A model generated the notes under the pieces. That model saw only the letters and a list, made by a program, of their open reading frames with translations, was not told the DNA's origin and made no database searches. Shown here piece by piece: positions 31,485 to 40,422 of a stretch of 51,476 bases of DNA. Made by a program: the position numbers and the translations under genes. Positions within the stretch are counted from its first letter, which is position 1; each line of letters starts with the position of its first letter. This DNA comes from JACVRW01 sp038323835 (lineage in GTDB: Bacteria > Actinomycetota > Thermoleophilia > Solirubrobacterales > Thermoleophilaceae), in contig JBBQHI010000026.1 of NCBI GenBank assembly GCA_038323835.1, positions 1 through 51,476 on the forward strand, read 5' to 3'.

Positions 31485-33549
31485 CTCGCGTTAGCTGGTA
31501 TGCCTGTACGTTGGGCCGGAAGACGGCGACCCACTCGGGAGGCACGACGATCGTCGTGTTCGGCTCCTCGATGATCGCCGGTCCCTCGAGACTCTCGCCG
31601 GGCCGGATCGCGTCGCCTCGCAGCACGCGTGCCTCCACGGGCGGCTGGTCGCGGCCAAACATAACCTCTCGACCCGACTGTTTTCCGTGGCCGTTGCCCT
31701 TCGGCGCATGGGCGCGGCCTCCGGTGGCGATCTTCGGCGTCTTCCCTATCGCGGTGACGTTCGAGGAGACGACCTGACAGGGGTAGCCCGGCTGGTTGAA
31801 CTCGTAGAGGGCGTGGTGCTTCTGATGGAATCGGCTCTCGATCTCCGCCCGCACGTCCTCGTCACCGCCGGTCAGGTCCAGTTCGGAGATGTCGACCTCG
31901 CATTCGTAGACCTGATCCCTGTAGCGGAGCTCGAGCGCGCGAACGAGCCGCATGCGATCCTCCGGGATCGCTTCATCTGCGAGCGCGCTCCTGCCCGCCA
32001 CCTCGAGCTCGCGAAAGACTCCGTCGAGTCGCGCCAGGTCGAGTGTTCTCGTATCCCCGACGTAGGAACGTGCGTAGTCGTGACGGACGTCCGCGACGAC
32101 GGCTCCATATGCGCAGAGCGCCGACGCGATTCGTGGGACCACGACGGTCTCGATCCCGAGCTCGTCGGCGAGCTGGGCGGCGTGCAGCCCGCCGGCCCCA
32201 CCGCCCACGAGTAGGGAGTAGTCGCGCGGATCGTGCCCACGCCGGACGGTGATCTCGCGGATCGCCTCCGACATGTCCCGGCAAACGACGGCGATGACCC
32301 CGTTCGCGGCTCGCCTGGGATCGGGGTCGATTGCTCCCGCGAGCCCGCTCTCGATGGCCTCCTCGGCCAGCGAAGCGTCGAGCTGGAACCGACCGCCGAG
32401 CAGCTCCGTCGGGTTCAGGAACCCGGTGAGCACATTGGCATCGGTAACCGTCGGTTGCGTCCCGCCTCGCCGATAGCAGGCAGGGCCGGGGTATGCCTCG
32501 GCGCTCTCGGGCCCAACCCGGAGCAGCCCGGCCTCGAGGGTCGCGATGCTCCCCCCGCCGGATCCGATCGTTTGGACGTCGATCAGCCGTGTGGCCACGC
32601 GATAGCGCTTTACGTCCTCCACGTCGCGCATCTCGGGAAGCCCGTCCCGGACGAGACATGCGTCGAAGCTCGTCCCGCCCATGTCGAGCGTGATGAAGTT
32701 GGGGCCGGTCAGCTCGGCGAACTGAAGGCCGGCAGCGGGTGCGGCAGCGGGCCCTGACATGAGGAGCTGCACCGGCCGCCGCGTGACCTCGCCCGCTTCA
32801 GCGAGGCCGCCGTTGGACTGGATGTACCGGATGCGGCCGCGGAAGCCGAGGTCGCGCAGGATTCGCTCCGTCCGATCTACATATCGCCGAACGATTGGAC
32901 CGACGTACGCGTTGAGCACCGTGGTGCTGGTGCGGTTGTACTCGCGGATCTTCGGGAGGACCTCTGACGAGACGCTGACGTAGGCGTCGGGAATCACCGC
33001 TCTCACGATCTCCGCGGTACGCCTCTCGTGTTCCGCGTTGAGGAATGACCACAGGAAGCAGATCGCGACGGCCTCGACCTCTTCGTCTCGCAGGCGCTCA
33101 GCGGCATCCTTGACGTCGTCGTCCGACAGTGGCCGGACGATGTCCCCGTTGCTGTCCACGCGCTCGGCGATCGGCAGCCGCAGGTTGCGCGGAACGAGCG
33201 GCGACGGCGGCGTGTAGCCGAAGACGTATCTCTCCTCCTTGTACCCGAGCCGGATCGCGAGCGTATCCCGGAACCCTTCGGTGCACAGCAGAGCCGCCTT
33301 GGCGCCACTCCCCTGGAGCACCGCGTTCAGCGCCACCGTCGTTCCTTGGATGACCAGGCTCGTCGCGTTCAGGAGGCCTTGACTCCCGGAGGCCCCAAGC
33401 GTTCGCGCCAGCTCCTCCAGCCCGTGCTCTAGGGCGATCTCCGGGTTCTCCCGGTTCGACGGAACCTTTGCCTCGGTGATCTCGCCGGCTTCTGACGCCG
33501 CCACGAGATCGGTGAACGTTCCGCCTATGTCAACTCCGATGCGGTACAT
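31465..33549 (-). CDS. hyuA: Hydantoinase/oxoprolinase subunit A
   Basis: 694 residues, the ATP-binding subunit with an ASKHA fold. MYRIGVDIGGTFTDLV opens the protein, followed by GTTVALNAVLQGSGAKAALL, RYIQSNGGLAEAGE, ITLDMGGTSFDACLVRDG and the glycine-rich IGSGGGSIATLE plus LLVGGGAGGLHAAQLADELG. Family members act on hydantoins, oxoproline, or (as acetone carboxylase subunits) ketones. The pairing with HyuB and hydantoinase-type neighbours favours a cyclic amide. A C-terminal beta domain ends in EWVAVFRPNVQAYQL. Confidence 0.94.
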   Translation of the reverse strand: MYRIGVDIGGTFTDLVAASEAGEITEAKVPSNRENPEIALEHGLEELARTLGASGSQGLLNATSLVIQGTTVALNAVLQGSGAKAALLCTEGFRDTLAIRLGYKEERYVFGYTPPSPLVPRNLRLPIAERVDSNGDIVRPLSDDDVKDAAERLRDEEVEAVAICFLWSFLNAEHERRTAEIVRAVIPDAYVSVSSEVLPKIREYNRTSTTVLNAYVGPIVRRYVDRTERILRDLGFRGRIRYIQSNGGLAEAGEVTRRPVQLLMSGPAAAPAAGLQFAELTGPNFITLDMGGTSFDACLVRDGLPEMRDVEDVKRYRVATRLIDVQTIGSGGGSIATLEAGLLRVGPESAEAYPGPACYRRGGTQPTVTDANVLTGFLNPTELLGGRFQLDASLAEEAIESGLAGAIDPDPRRAANGVIAVVCRDMSEAIREITVRRGHDPRDYSLLVGGGAGGLHAAQLADELGIETVVVPRIASALCAYGAVVADVRHDYARSYVGDTRTLDLARLDGVFRELEVAGRSALADEAIPEDRMRLVRALELRYRDQVYECEVDISELDLTGGDEDVRAEIESRFHQKHHALYEFNQPGYPCQVVSSNVTAIGKTPKIATGGRAHAPKGNGHGKQSGREVMFGRDQPPVEARVLRGDAIRPGESLEGPAIIEEPNTTIVVPPEWVAVFRPNVQAYQLTRGGKRGA

Positions 33550-33573
33550 CGCGGGGAGGCCCGAGGTGCCGAT

Positions 33574-34245
33574 CTACGCCTCGCCGGCCGCTTGGGCGTC
33601 GACGATGGATCGGTGGACACGGTCAATGTGTTGCTGCATCAGGCGCGCGGCTTCGTCGGCCCGGCGATTCCTAATGGCATCCATCATCTGCCCGTGCTCC
33701 TGGACCGAGAGCTCGCGACGCGGGTCGACCCACAGGCCGTGCCAGTGAAACGGCATCCAGAGCCGCCGGATCAGGTCCATCAGGTACGGCGAACCACACG
33801 CCTCGTAGATCAGCATGTGCCAGGTCGCGTTCGACTTCGTCAACCGCTCGTCGTCGTCGTGCTGCAGGCCCGCCTTCATCCTGTCGTGCACTCGCTCGAG
33901 CTTCTTGATGTCAGCATTGGTCAAACGCGGCACCGCCAAGCGCGTGGCGAGACTCTCCATCGGAGCCCGCAGGGCGTAGAACGTGTCGGCTTCAATCGCG
34001 GCGAGGTCCCTGACGACCGCCCCGCGATGCGGAATGCTCGTGACGAGACCCTCCGCCTCGAGGATCCGAAGGGCCTCGCGCACGGGAGTCGCACTCATTT
34101 CGAGCCCCTCGGCGAGATCGCTGGCGAGCAGACGCTCGCCCGGCTTCAGCGCTCCCTCCAGGATCGACTCACGCAGGGTCTCGAGGGCCACGTTGACCTT
34201 CGTCTGAGCCGGGTGCTTGGCGAGGACGGTGCCCTGTGCCGCCAT
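33574..34245 (-). CDS. GntR-family (FadR/FCD) transcriptional regulator
   Basis: 223 residues. An N-terminal winged helix (about 15-75: LRESILEGALKPGERLLASDLAEGLEMSATPVREALRILEAEGLV) is joined to an all-helical FCD ligand domain (about 85-215), with metal-type residues His and Asp in ERVHDRMK and DDDERLTKSNATWHMLIY. FCD regulators sense carboxylic acids and repress catabolic genes. It sits in the middle of the island and is the best candidate to bind the shared AT-rich sites at 29682 and 37811. The ligase stop directly abuts its ATG. Confidence 0.93.
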   Translation of the reverse strand: MAAQGTVLAKHPAQTKVNVALETLRESILEGALKPGERLLASDLAEGLEMSATPVREALRILEAEGLVTSIPHRGAVVRDLAAIEADTFYALRAPMESLATRLAVPRLTNADIKKLERVHDRMKAGLQHDDDERLTKSNATWHMLIYEACGSPYLMDLIRRLWMPFHWHGLWVDPRRELSVQEHGQMMDAIRNRRADEAARLMQQHIDRVHRSIVDAQAAGEA

Positions 34246-35829
34246 TCAGCGCCGGCCCGCCGTTGAGTGGAGCTCTCGGCGAAGGACCTTGCCGGATCCG
34301 CCGCGCGGCAGCGATCCGACGAACTCGACCGTTTTCGGGAGCTTGTAGCGCGCTAGATCGGTCGCGCAGAAGTCGAGCAGCTCCTGCTCGTTGACGCGCT
34401 TGCCCTCGCGCAGGACGACGAACGCTCTGATGGCTTCGCCCCAGTACTCATGCGGGAGGCCGACCACGGCGACTTCCGACACTGCTGGATGATGCGTGAG
34501 GACCTCCTCGATCTCCCGCGGGTAGATGTTGACGCCGCCCGAGATGATCATGTCGTCCTTGCGGCCGATGATGTAGAGGTAGCCCTCGTCATCTCGGCGC
34601 GCCATGTCCCCGGCAGAGAACCAACCGTCTCTGAAAGCCTCCTCCTGGGCCTCCGGTTGACCCCAGTAGGAGTTGAACAGGTACGGCGATCGGCTGTAGA
34701 GCTGTCCCGGCGCTCCGGCGCCAACGTCCTCGCCCGCCTCATCGAGAATCCGCACCTCCGTGCACGGGAACGGGAGTCCCACGCACTCCTGTTTCTCGAG
34801 CTGGGCGAGTGGCCGGAGGTTCGAGACGAGGCTGGCCTCCGTCGATCCGTAGGACTCATGCAGGACGTCGTGACCGAAGCGTTCGATGACTCGCTCCTTG
34901 ATCGCCTGCGGTAACGGCGCGCCGTTTGAGATCAACGCTTTCAGCATGCCGTTGCCATACCGCTTGAGCTGGGGTTCGCTCAACTGGAGTATCCCAGCCA
35001 GGTGGGTCGGGACCAGGAACGCTGCCGTGACGCCCTGTTCGTGAATCGCCCGGAGGACGAGCTCCGGATCGAACTTCTGGGCTACGACGCAGGACCCGCC
35101 AAGGAAGAGCGGTCCAAGCGTGAACCCAAGCCCTCCCCCGTGGTACAGCGGAGCGACCGCGAGCGAGCGATCGTCCGGTGAGTAGCAACCGTACTCCGCA
35201 GCCATGGCGAAGAATGTCAGGACACGCGACCGGTGAGACAGCACAACCCCCTTCGGACGCCCCGTGGTTCCGGACGTGTACACGAGAGCGAATGGGTCCC
35301 AGTCTTCGATCGGGGTCAGCAGCGGTTGGGCTCGCGCCTGACAGAGCCACTCTTCGTAGTCATCATTCGCTATCACGATCACCCGCTCAACGGTTGCGAA
35401 GCTCCCGGCGCGCGCCACATCCTCGACGGAATGGTGAACGAAAAGGATGCGGGCCTGACTGTCGTCGCAGATGTACTCCAGCTCACTGGTCGTGAGGCGC
35501 GGATTGACGAGGGCCACGGCAGCGCCGGTGGCGGCGACTCCACACACGACCTCGACAAACTCAACGCAGTTCGGGGCCATGAGCCCCACGTGATCGCCTC
35601 TTCCGACTCCGAGCTCCCCGGCGAGCGCATTCGCGACTCGGTCGAGCCGATTCACGACGCTCGCGTAGCTGAGCTCCCGATCGCGGCCGCCGTCCACCAA
35701 GGCGGTCTTATTCGGTGCGCGCGCGGCCGAAGCTCGAATACCGTCGACGATCGTCACGGGGGTGTACGAACCGGGCCGGCGCCTGTCGATTTGCTCGTCC
35801 GGCTTGGGCACGGCTACGCGACGCTCCAT
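34246..35829 (-). CDS. Acyl-CoA synthetase (AMP-forming)
   Basis: 527 residues of the ANL superfamily. The phosphate-binding P-loop ALVYTSGTTGRPKGVVLSH, the ATP motif HESYGSTEASLV, and the hinge region GWFSAGDMARRDDEGYLYIIGRKDDMIISGGVNIYPREIE are complete, as is the C-terminal catalytic Lys in LPRGGSGKVLRRE. It activates a carboxylic acid as a CoA thioester, likely the entry to the CoA part of the pathway. It lies in one unit with the GntR gene. Confidence 0.93.
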   Translation of the reverse strand: MERRVAVPKPDEQIDRRRPGSYTPVTIVDGIRASAARAPNKTALVDGGRDRELSYASVVNRLDRVANALAGELGVGRGDHVGLMAPNCVEFVEVVCGVAATGAAVALVNPRLTTSELEYICDDSQARILFVHHSVEDVARAGSFATVERVIVIANDDYEEWLCQARAQPLLTPIEDWDPFALVYTSGTTGRPKGVVLSHRSRVLTFFAMAAEYGCYSPDDRSLAVAPLYHGGGLGFTLGPLFLGGSCVVAQKFDPELVLRAIHEQGVTAAFLVPTHLAGILQLSEPQLKRYGNGMLKALISNGAPLPQAIKERVIERFGHDVLHESYGSTEASLVSNLRPLAQLEKQECVGLPFPCTEVRILDEAGEDVGAGAPGQLYSRSPYLFNSYWGQPEAQEEAFRDGWFSAGDMARRDDEGYLYIIGRKDDMIISGGVNIYPREIEEVLTHHPAVSEVAVVGLPHEYWGEAIRAFVVLREGKRVNEQELLDFCATDLARYKLPKTVEFVGSLPRGGSGKVLRRELHSTAGRR

Positions 35830-35900
35830 GTGGGATGTAGTGTCAGCGATGATTTGAGCGCGAACACGACGGGATGGTGTGAGACGGGAATGCGGCGACG

Positions 35901-36278
35901 ATGACGCTTTCGTTCTTCTACGGTACGGTCATGCGCGGCCAACCAAGCCATGACGTGCTCAACGACGCACGGTTCATTTCCGAGACGACGACGGCCGCCA
36001 AATACCGGCTCTTCAGCGTAGACGACCGGTATCCGGCTCTCGCCGAGGCTGTCGGGAGTGGCTTGTCCATCGTGGGGGAGCTTTACGACGTCAGCCCTGA
36101 GCATTGGGAAGCCATCGTGAAGGTAGATCCGGACTGGATGCACCGCTCTCGAATCGTGCTGCAGGACAACCGCGTCGTGGAGAGCATGCTGGCTGACATT
36201 GTGCAGGCCGGCGGCGTGACCCTCAGCGACATCTCGACCTATGGAGGATGGCTCAGCTACAGGACCGACCCGGGGTAG
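35901..36278 (+). CDS. Stand-alone allophanate-hydrolase C-terminal-like protein (GGCT fold)
   Basis: 125 residues. SFFYGTVMRGQPSHDVL at the start and YRLFSVDDRYPALAE, GLSIVGELYDVSPEHW and DISTYGGWLSYR match the gamma-glutamylcyclotransferase-like C-terminal domain of allophanate hydrolases (AtzF). In AtzF that domain acts on the carbamate product of allophanate cleavage. Here it is encoded alone, next to genes for DUF1989 and hydantoinase proteins. It is read divergently from the ligase and convergently to the hydantoinase gene. Gamma-glutamyl chemistry is an alternative. Confidence 0.72.
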   Translation: MTLSFFYGTVMRGQPSHDVLNDARFISETTTAAKYRLFSVDDRYPALAEAVGSGLSIVGELYDVSPEHWEAIVKVDPDWMHRSRIVLQDNRVVESMLADIVQAGGVTLSDISTYGGWLSYRTDPG

Positions 36279-36346
36279 GTCGGGCAGGGCCGGCCGCCGG
36301 TGATTTGACCGGTCGCGCCGAATCCGTCGAGGGGGCTTGAACACGT

Positions 36347-37804
36347 CTAAGACGCCGCCGCTAGGTGCGCGGACTGGAAGGTGGCGGTGGGATCCGGCGG
36401 CCGGCCCGTGATCTCGGGTAGCAGCGTTCGCGGGAGGAAGCGTCCGCTGCTGCGCGACCCGACGAGGTTGCCGTTCTCTACCAGGACCGCCCCGCGGAGG
36501 ATCGTCGCGGTGATCTTCCCCTGAATCTCCCAGCCCTCCCAGCAGCTGTAGTCGACGCTCATGTGGAGGTCGCGGTGGCGCACGGTCCACCGGCTATTCG
36601 GGTCGACGACGATGATGTCCGCGTCGCTGCCGATGGCCAGTTGACCCTTTTGGGGGTAGAGGCCCATGACCTTGGCGGGATTGGTCGCGACGATCTCGAC
36701 GAATCGGTTGACGCTGAGCTTGCCCTGGCTCACCGCGAGGTGGAACAACACCGGCACACGAAGCTCTACGGCGGCTTGACCGCTCTGCATCGCCTCGACG
36801 GTCGTCCCCATCCGCATGTACCGATCTGAGGAGCTGAACGCGCAGTGGTCAGAGCTCACGACCTGGAGCGAATCGTCAGCCAAGGACTGCCAGAGCTCGG
36901 ATTGATCCTGGGCGGATTTGAGCGTCGGAAAGCTGTTCCAGAGCAGGCCACGCCGCTCGTCATTCCAAAGGGCATCCGAGGTGAACGATAGGTACGCGAT
37001 TAGGGTTTCGCCGTAGAACGGGAGGCCCTTTGTGCGTCCCTCGGCGAGGGCGGCGACGCCGCTCCCAGCCGCCATGTGGAGCACGTAGAGCGGCGATCCG
37101 GACCTCTCCGCCAGCAGCATCGCTCGGCGAATCGCCGCTTCTTCGACCAGGGCTCCGCGGGTCTCGGAGATGTAGGCGCCGTGGGTCTTTCCTTCGCGCA
37201 CGTACTTCTTGGTCAGCCAGTTGGCGAGGTCGTCATCCTCTGCGTGCACGACGCTGATGCCGCCGTGCTCTGCAACCTCGACCATGGCTCCGAACCTGGG
37301 GCCGTCGTCGACCATCCAGCCGTAGGTCATGAAGGTCTTGATGCTCGGGATGCCCGCTCGGATGACGTCGCCGATCTCCTCCAGAACCTCGAATGAGACG
37401 TCTCCGGCGAGGATCGCGTGGAGCCCGTAGTCCACGGCCATCCGGCCGTCTAGTTCGGCCTTCTTCGCCTCGATCGCGTCGTGAAGACCGATCGGCGGTT
37501 CCTGGAGCGCGAAATCGACGACCGTCGTCGTCCCGCCATAGCACGCGGCGGCTGAGTACTCCGGTGGCTCGGAGCGCAGCGGCTCGGAATTTAGCCCCTC
37601 GACGGGCAGGTTGTAGTGGCAATGCACGTCTACCGCCCCTGGCATGACCAGGCAATCGGTGGCGTCCACGGTGCGCTCCGCTGCCGTTGCGAGGCTGCCG
37701 GCGGGCTCGATCACGACGAGCTTCTCGTCTTGGATGCCTAGGTCCGCCTGCCCTATCCCGTCCGGGCGAACGACCATCCCATTTACGATCGCAAGGTTGT
37801 ACAT
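36347..37804 (-). CDS. Dihydropyrimidinase/hydantoinase-type amidohydrolase
   Basis: 485 residues of the cyclic-amidase branch of the amidohydrolase superfamily. Metal ligands are all present: VDVHCHYN near 59, the carboxylated Lys in SIKTFMTYGWM near 153, VVHAED, VLHMAAGSG and the Asp in VVSSDHCAF near 321. Such enzymes open hydantoin or dihydropyrimidine rings to N-carbamoyl acids. It is divergent from the Rieske oxygenase gene across a 67-bp AT-rich control region. Confidence 0.91.
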   Translation of the reverse strand: MYNLAIVNGMVVRPDGIGQADLGIQDEKLVVIEPAGSLATAAERTVDATDCLVMPGAVDVHCHYNLPVEGLNSEPLRSEPPEYSAAACYGGTTTVVDFALQEPPIGLHDAIEAKKAELDGRMAVDYGLHAILAGDVSFEVLEEIGDVIRAGIPSIKTFMTYGWMVDDGPRFGAMVEVAEHGGISVVHAEDDDLANWLTKKYVREGKTHGAYISETRGALVEEAAIRRAMLLAERSGSPLYVLHMAAGSGVAALAEGRTKGLPFYGETLIAYLSFTSDALWNDERRGLLWNSFPTLKSAQDQSELWQSLADDSLQVVSSDHCAFSSSDRYMRMGTTVEAMQSGQAAVELRVPVLFHLAVSQGKLSVNRFVEIVATNPAKVMGLYPQKGQLAIGSDADIIVVDPNSRWTVRHRDLHMSVDYSCWEGWEIQGKITATILRGAVLVENGNLVGSRSSGRFLPRTLLPEITGRPPDPTATFQSAHLAAAS

Positions 37805-37810
37805 CCGCGC

Positions 37811-37834
37811 AATATCATGTATATCATATCAAAT
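37811..37834. promoter_or_regulatory. AT-rich operator-like repeats between divergent genes
   Basis: Three ATATCA copies (37812, 37821, 37826) spaced by a few bases, ending in ATATCAAAT, the same nonamer as at 29690-29698. It lies between the hydantoinase and Rieske oxygenase starts, so one regulator could control both directions. Confidence 0.55.
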
Positions 37835-37871
37835 CTCGTCCGGCCGGAACCTTCTTAAGGGAGCCCCCTGC

Positions 37872-39002
37872 ATGACGACCGCCGCCCAGACGCGGAGTGA
37901 TTTGAACAGCAGATCGACGCTTCCCGCTCGTTGCTACACGGACGAGGCGATCTTCGAGCTGGAGAGGGAGCGCATCCTGCGACGGTCGTGGCTCTATGCC
38001 GGGCGTGCCGATCAGGTCGCCGGGCCCGGGGATTTCTTCACCACGTCGATCGCCGGAATGCCTTTCATCGTTGTTCGCGACGGCAATGGAGAGATCAACG
38101 CCTTCGTCAATGTGTGCCGGCATCGCGGCACGATCCTGCTCGAGGGCCACGGTTCGAGAAGCACGATTCAGTGCCCGTATCACGCTTGGACCTATGGCCT
38201 GGACGGCAGCTTGCGGGGCGCTCCCCGCTCCGAACGCGACTCCGGATTTGACCGGGCAGCGCTATCGCTTATTCGTGCCCAGGTCGGGCTTTGGGGTCCG
38301 CTCATCTTCCTGAACCCTGATCTAACGGCGCCGCCGCTGGAGGATGCGCTCGGCCCTCTTCCGGAGATCGTCAAAGGGAGCGGCATCGACTTCGACCGGC
38401 TGCACTTCTTCGAACGGGCGTCGTACGGCGAAGGCTTTGAGATTGCGGCGAACTGGAAGCTCGTGATAGAGAACGGCCTGGAGTGTTACCACTGCTCGGT
38501 CACACATCCTGGCCTGAGTCAGTTGATTGACGTGGGCGAGGACGAGTTCGCCCTAGAGGCTTACGATCTCGTCTCCGTTCAGCGCGGTCGAGTGCGGCAG
38601 TCGGCCCTGGCACGCAGCGGTGTTGACGGCTTCTATCGCGCCCGCGGTGAGGTGTCGGAGAGTCAGGTGTTCTTCCTGTGGCCGTACTTCACTCTAAATA
38701 CGTGGCCCGGACGGGAGAACATGTTTGTGCTCCTGTTCGAGCCGGTGAGCGTCGATCGGACGCGGGTCCTTATGGACTTCTTCTTCGCAGAGGATGTCGC
38801 CGAAGACGAAGCCCGCGAAATGGTTGATTTCCTGAACCTAGTGGGGCATGAGGATCAAGAGATCGTCGAGAAAGTGCACAAAGGACTGGCGTCCGGGCTC
38901 CTCGATCACGGCAACCTGTTGCCGAGGAGCGAGCGCCTTATTCAGTGGTTTCAGCAACTGGTCTCTGCCGGTCTCGAAAATGAGGAGGCGTCTAAGTCAT
39001 GA
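37872..39002 (+). CDS. Rieske non-heme iron oxygenase, large subunit
   Basis: 376 residues. The N-terminal Rieske [2Fe-2S] domain has CRHRG and CPYHAW (Cys-x-His and Cys-x2-His ligands). The catalytic domain has the mononuclear iron motif ENGLECYHCSVTHPGL near residue 205 and a later Asp. It resembles choline/carnitine monooxygenase-type and ring-hydroxylating oxygenases. No reductase or ferredoxin gene is adjacent, so electrons must come from elsewhere. The ATG at 37872 follows an AAGGGAG ribosome site. It begins the rightward island block. Confidence 0.92.
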   Translation: MTTAAQTRSDLNSRSTLPARCYTDEAIFELERERILRRSWLYAGRADQVAGPGDFFTTSIAGMPFIVVRDGNGEINAFVNVCRHRGTILLEGHGSRSTIQCPYHAWTYGLDGSLRGAPRSERDSGFDRAALSLIRAQVGLWGPLIFLNPDLTAPPLEDALGPLPEIVKGSGIDFDRLHFFERASYGEGFEIAANWKLVIENGLECYHCSVTHPGLSQLIDVGEDEFALEAYDLVSVQRGRVRQSALARSGVDGFYRARGEVSESQVFFLWPYFTLNTWPGRENMFVLLFEPVSVDRTRVLMDFFFAEDVAEDEAREMVDFLNLVGHEDQEIVEKVHKGLASGLLDHGNLLPRSERLIQWFQQLVSAGLENEEASKS

Positions 39003-39057
39003 GCGCCACGGACAGAGGTAACCGAGGCCGCCACCCGCGGCGGGAAAAGGAGCCGAG

Positions 39058-40419
39058 ATGCCAATAGGTCCACCTGATGTGAACCGTGATGTGAACCGTC
39101 GACAGTTCGTCGCCGGGGCCGGTCGTGTGGCGACGCTGCCTCTTTTCGGCGGCGCGGCGGCCTCCGTCCTGGCGGCGTGTGGGCAGAAGGAGGAGACGAC
39201 CAAGGGCCCTGCAGCGGGGCTGGCCGCTCCCGGTACGACGATTCCTCGGGTGGACGTTGACTGGGCCATGGCTCCCTTCCCGGACGAGACCGTGGCGGTC
39301 ATCGCCATGAAGGAGGGCTACTTCGACGACGTCGGAATCAAGATCGGCCCGAGCGCGACCGGCGCGAAGCTGGACATAACCAGCTCTCCCGCGCCCCTTT
39401 TCTCGGGCCAGGTCCAGGTGGGTTCCGGAGTGATCGAGGCGTTCATCCCTCAGCTCGATACGGTCACCCAGATCAAGTCGTTCGTCTATCTCGGGAACTT
39501 CAATGGGACCGTGATCATGGCGCCCCCCGGCTCCTCGGCGAAGACCGTGGACGACTTCATGAGCGAGGGGGACACCTTCGAGGTCGCGCTTAAGAAGACG
39601 ATGGCTCAGCTCAAGGGCAAGTCTGTGGCCCTCGCAACGGATCCCGCAGCGCGCTTCTTCTACAGGACCGTCTTCGACCTCGGCGGAATATCCTCGAAGG
39701 ACTTCGACCGTAAGGACCTGTCGAGCACCAACATAGTGAACCTCGCCCTGGCCGGTCGAGTTGACTTCCCCGCTCCTTCGGGTGGGGTCGAATTGCTCAC
39801 GCTTCGAAACCGCGGCTTCAAGACACTCGTGAGCGATGGTGAAATGATCGAAAAGTCGAACGATCCGCGCAGATTCCAGCTTGCGATTCACAGCGGGTAT
39901 CTCACGACGAAGAAGTACTACGACGAGCACTACGAGACCATCCTTCGCGCCGCATCCGTGGTCTATCGAGCGTTGCAGGATGTTCAGGACAACTTCTCCC
40001 GGGCCGCAAGCGACCAGCTTCCATTCCTCAACGCCTACGCCGGCTTCGAGCTGACCAAGCCACAACTCCACGGCATCCACGAGTCGGTGGCGAATCTCAA
40101 GACGTTCGATACGGTCGAGACGTACTTCGGTGACAAGGAATCCCCTTTGAACATTGACACCGTCGCAAAGGCACAGATTGCTGCGCTCCGCAAGGACGGC
40201 GTCCTCAAGAAGGAACACACCCCCTCCGATCTCGAGGGCGCCAAGCGAGTGTGGGATGACCTGAGGCGGTACAAGGCCGAAAGCGACAAGCTCTTCGCTG
40301 ATAAAGGGGTGGCAAAGGGCAGTCAGCAGTTGGTCGCCCGCGCCCACCAGCAGTACGACGCCTTCAACTACCTCGACTCCTACCGCTTCCTCGCCGCTGC
40401 GGCGAAGAAGGAGTCATGA
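39058..40419 (+). CDS. ABC transporter substrate-binding protein (NMT1/nitrate-taurine type)
   Basis: 453 residues. The N-terminus has a twin-arginine-like RRQFVAG, a hydrophobic run and a lipobox ending in LAACG (Cys near 41), so it is an exported lipoprotein, perhaps via Tat. The mature part has the periplasmic-binding type II fold with VIAMKEGYFDDVGIKIG near the start and an ALAGRVDFPAPSGG segment. It captures the substrate for the importer encoded by the next three genes. Confidence 0.9.
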   Translation: MPIGPPDVNRDVNRRQFVAGAGRVATLPLFGGAAASVLAACGQKEETTKGPAAGLAAPGTTIPRVDVDWAMAPFPDETVAVIAMKEGYFDDVGIKIGPSATGAKLDITSSPAPLFSGQVQVGSGVIEAFIPQLDTVTQIKSFVYLGNFNGTVIMAPPGSSAKTVDDFMSEGDTFEVALKKTMAQLKGKSVALATDPAARFFYRTVFDLGGISSKDFDRKDLSSTNIVNLALAGRVDFPAPSGGVELLTLRNRGFKTLVSDGEMIEKSNDPRRFQLAIHSGYLTTKKYYDEHYETILRAASVVYRALQDVQDNFSRAASDQLPFLNAYAGFELTKPQLHGIHESVANLKTFDTVETYFGDKESPLNIDTVAKAQIAALRKDGVLKKEHTPSDLEGAKRVWDDLRRYKAESDKLFADKGVAKGSQQLVARAHQQYDAFNYLDSYRFLAAAAKKES

Positions 40420-40422
40420 CGC

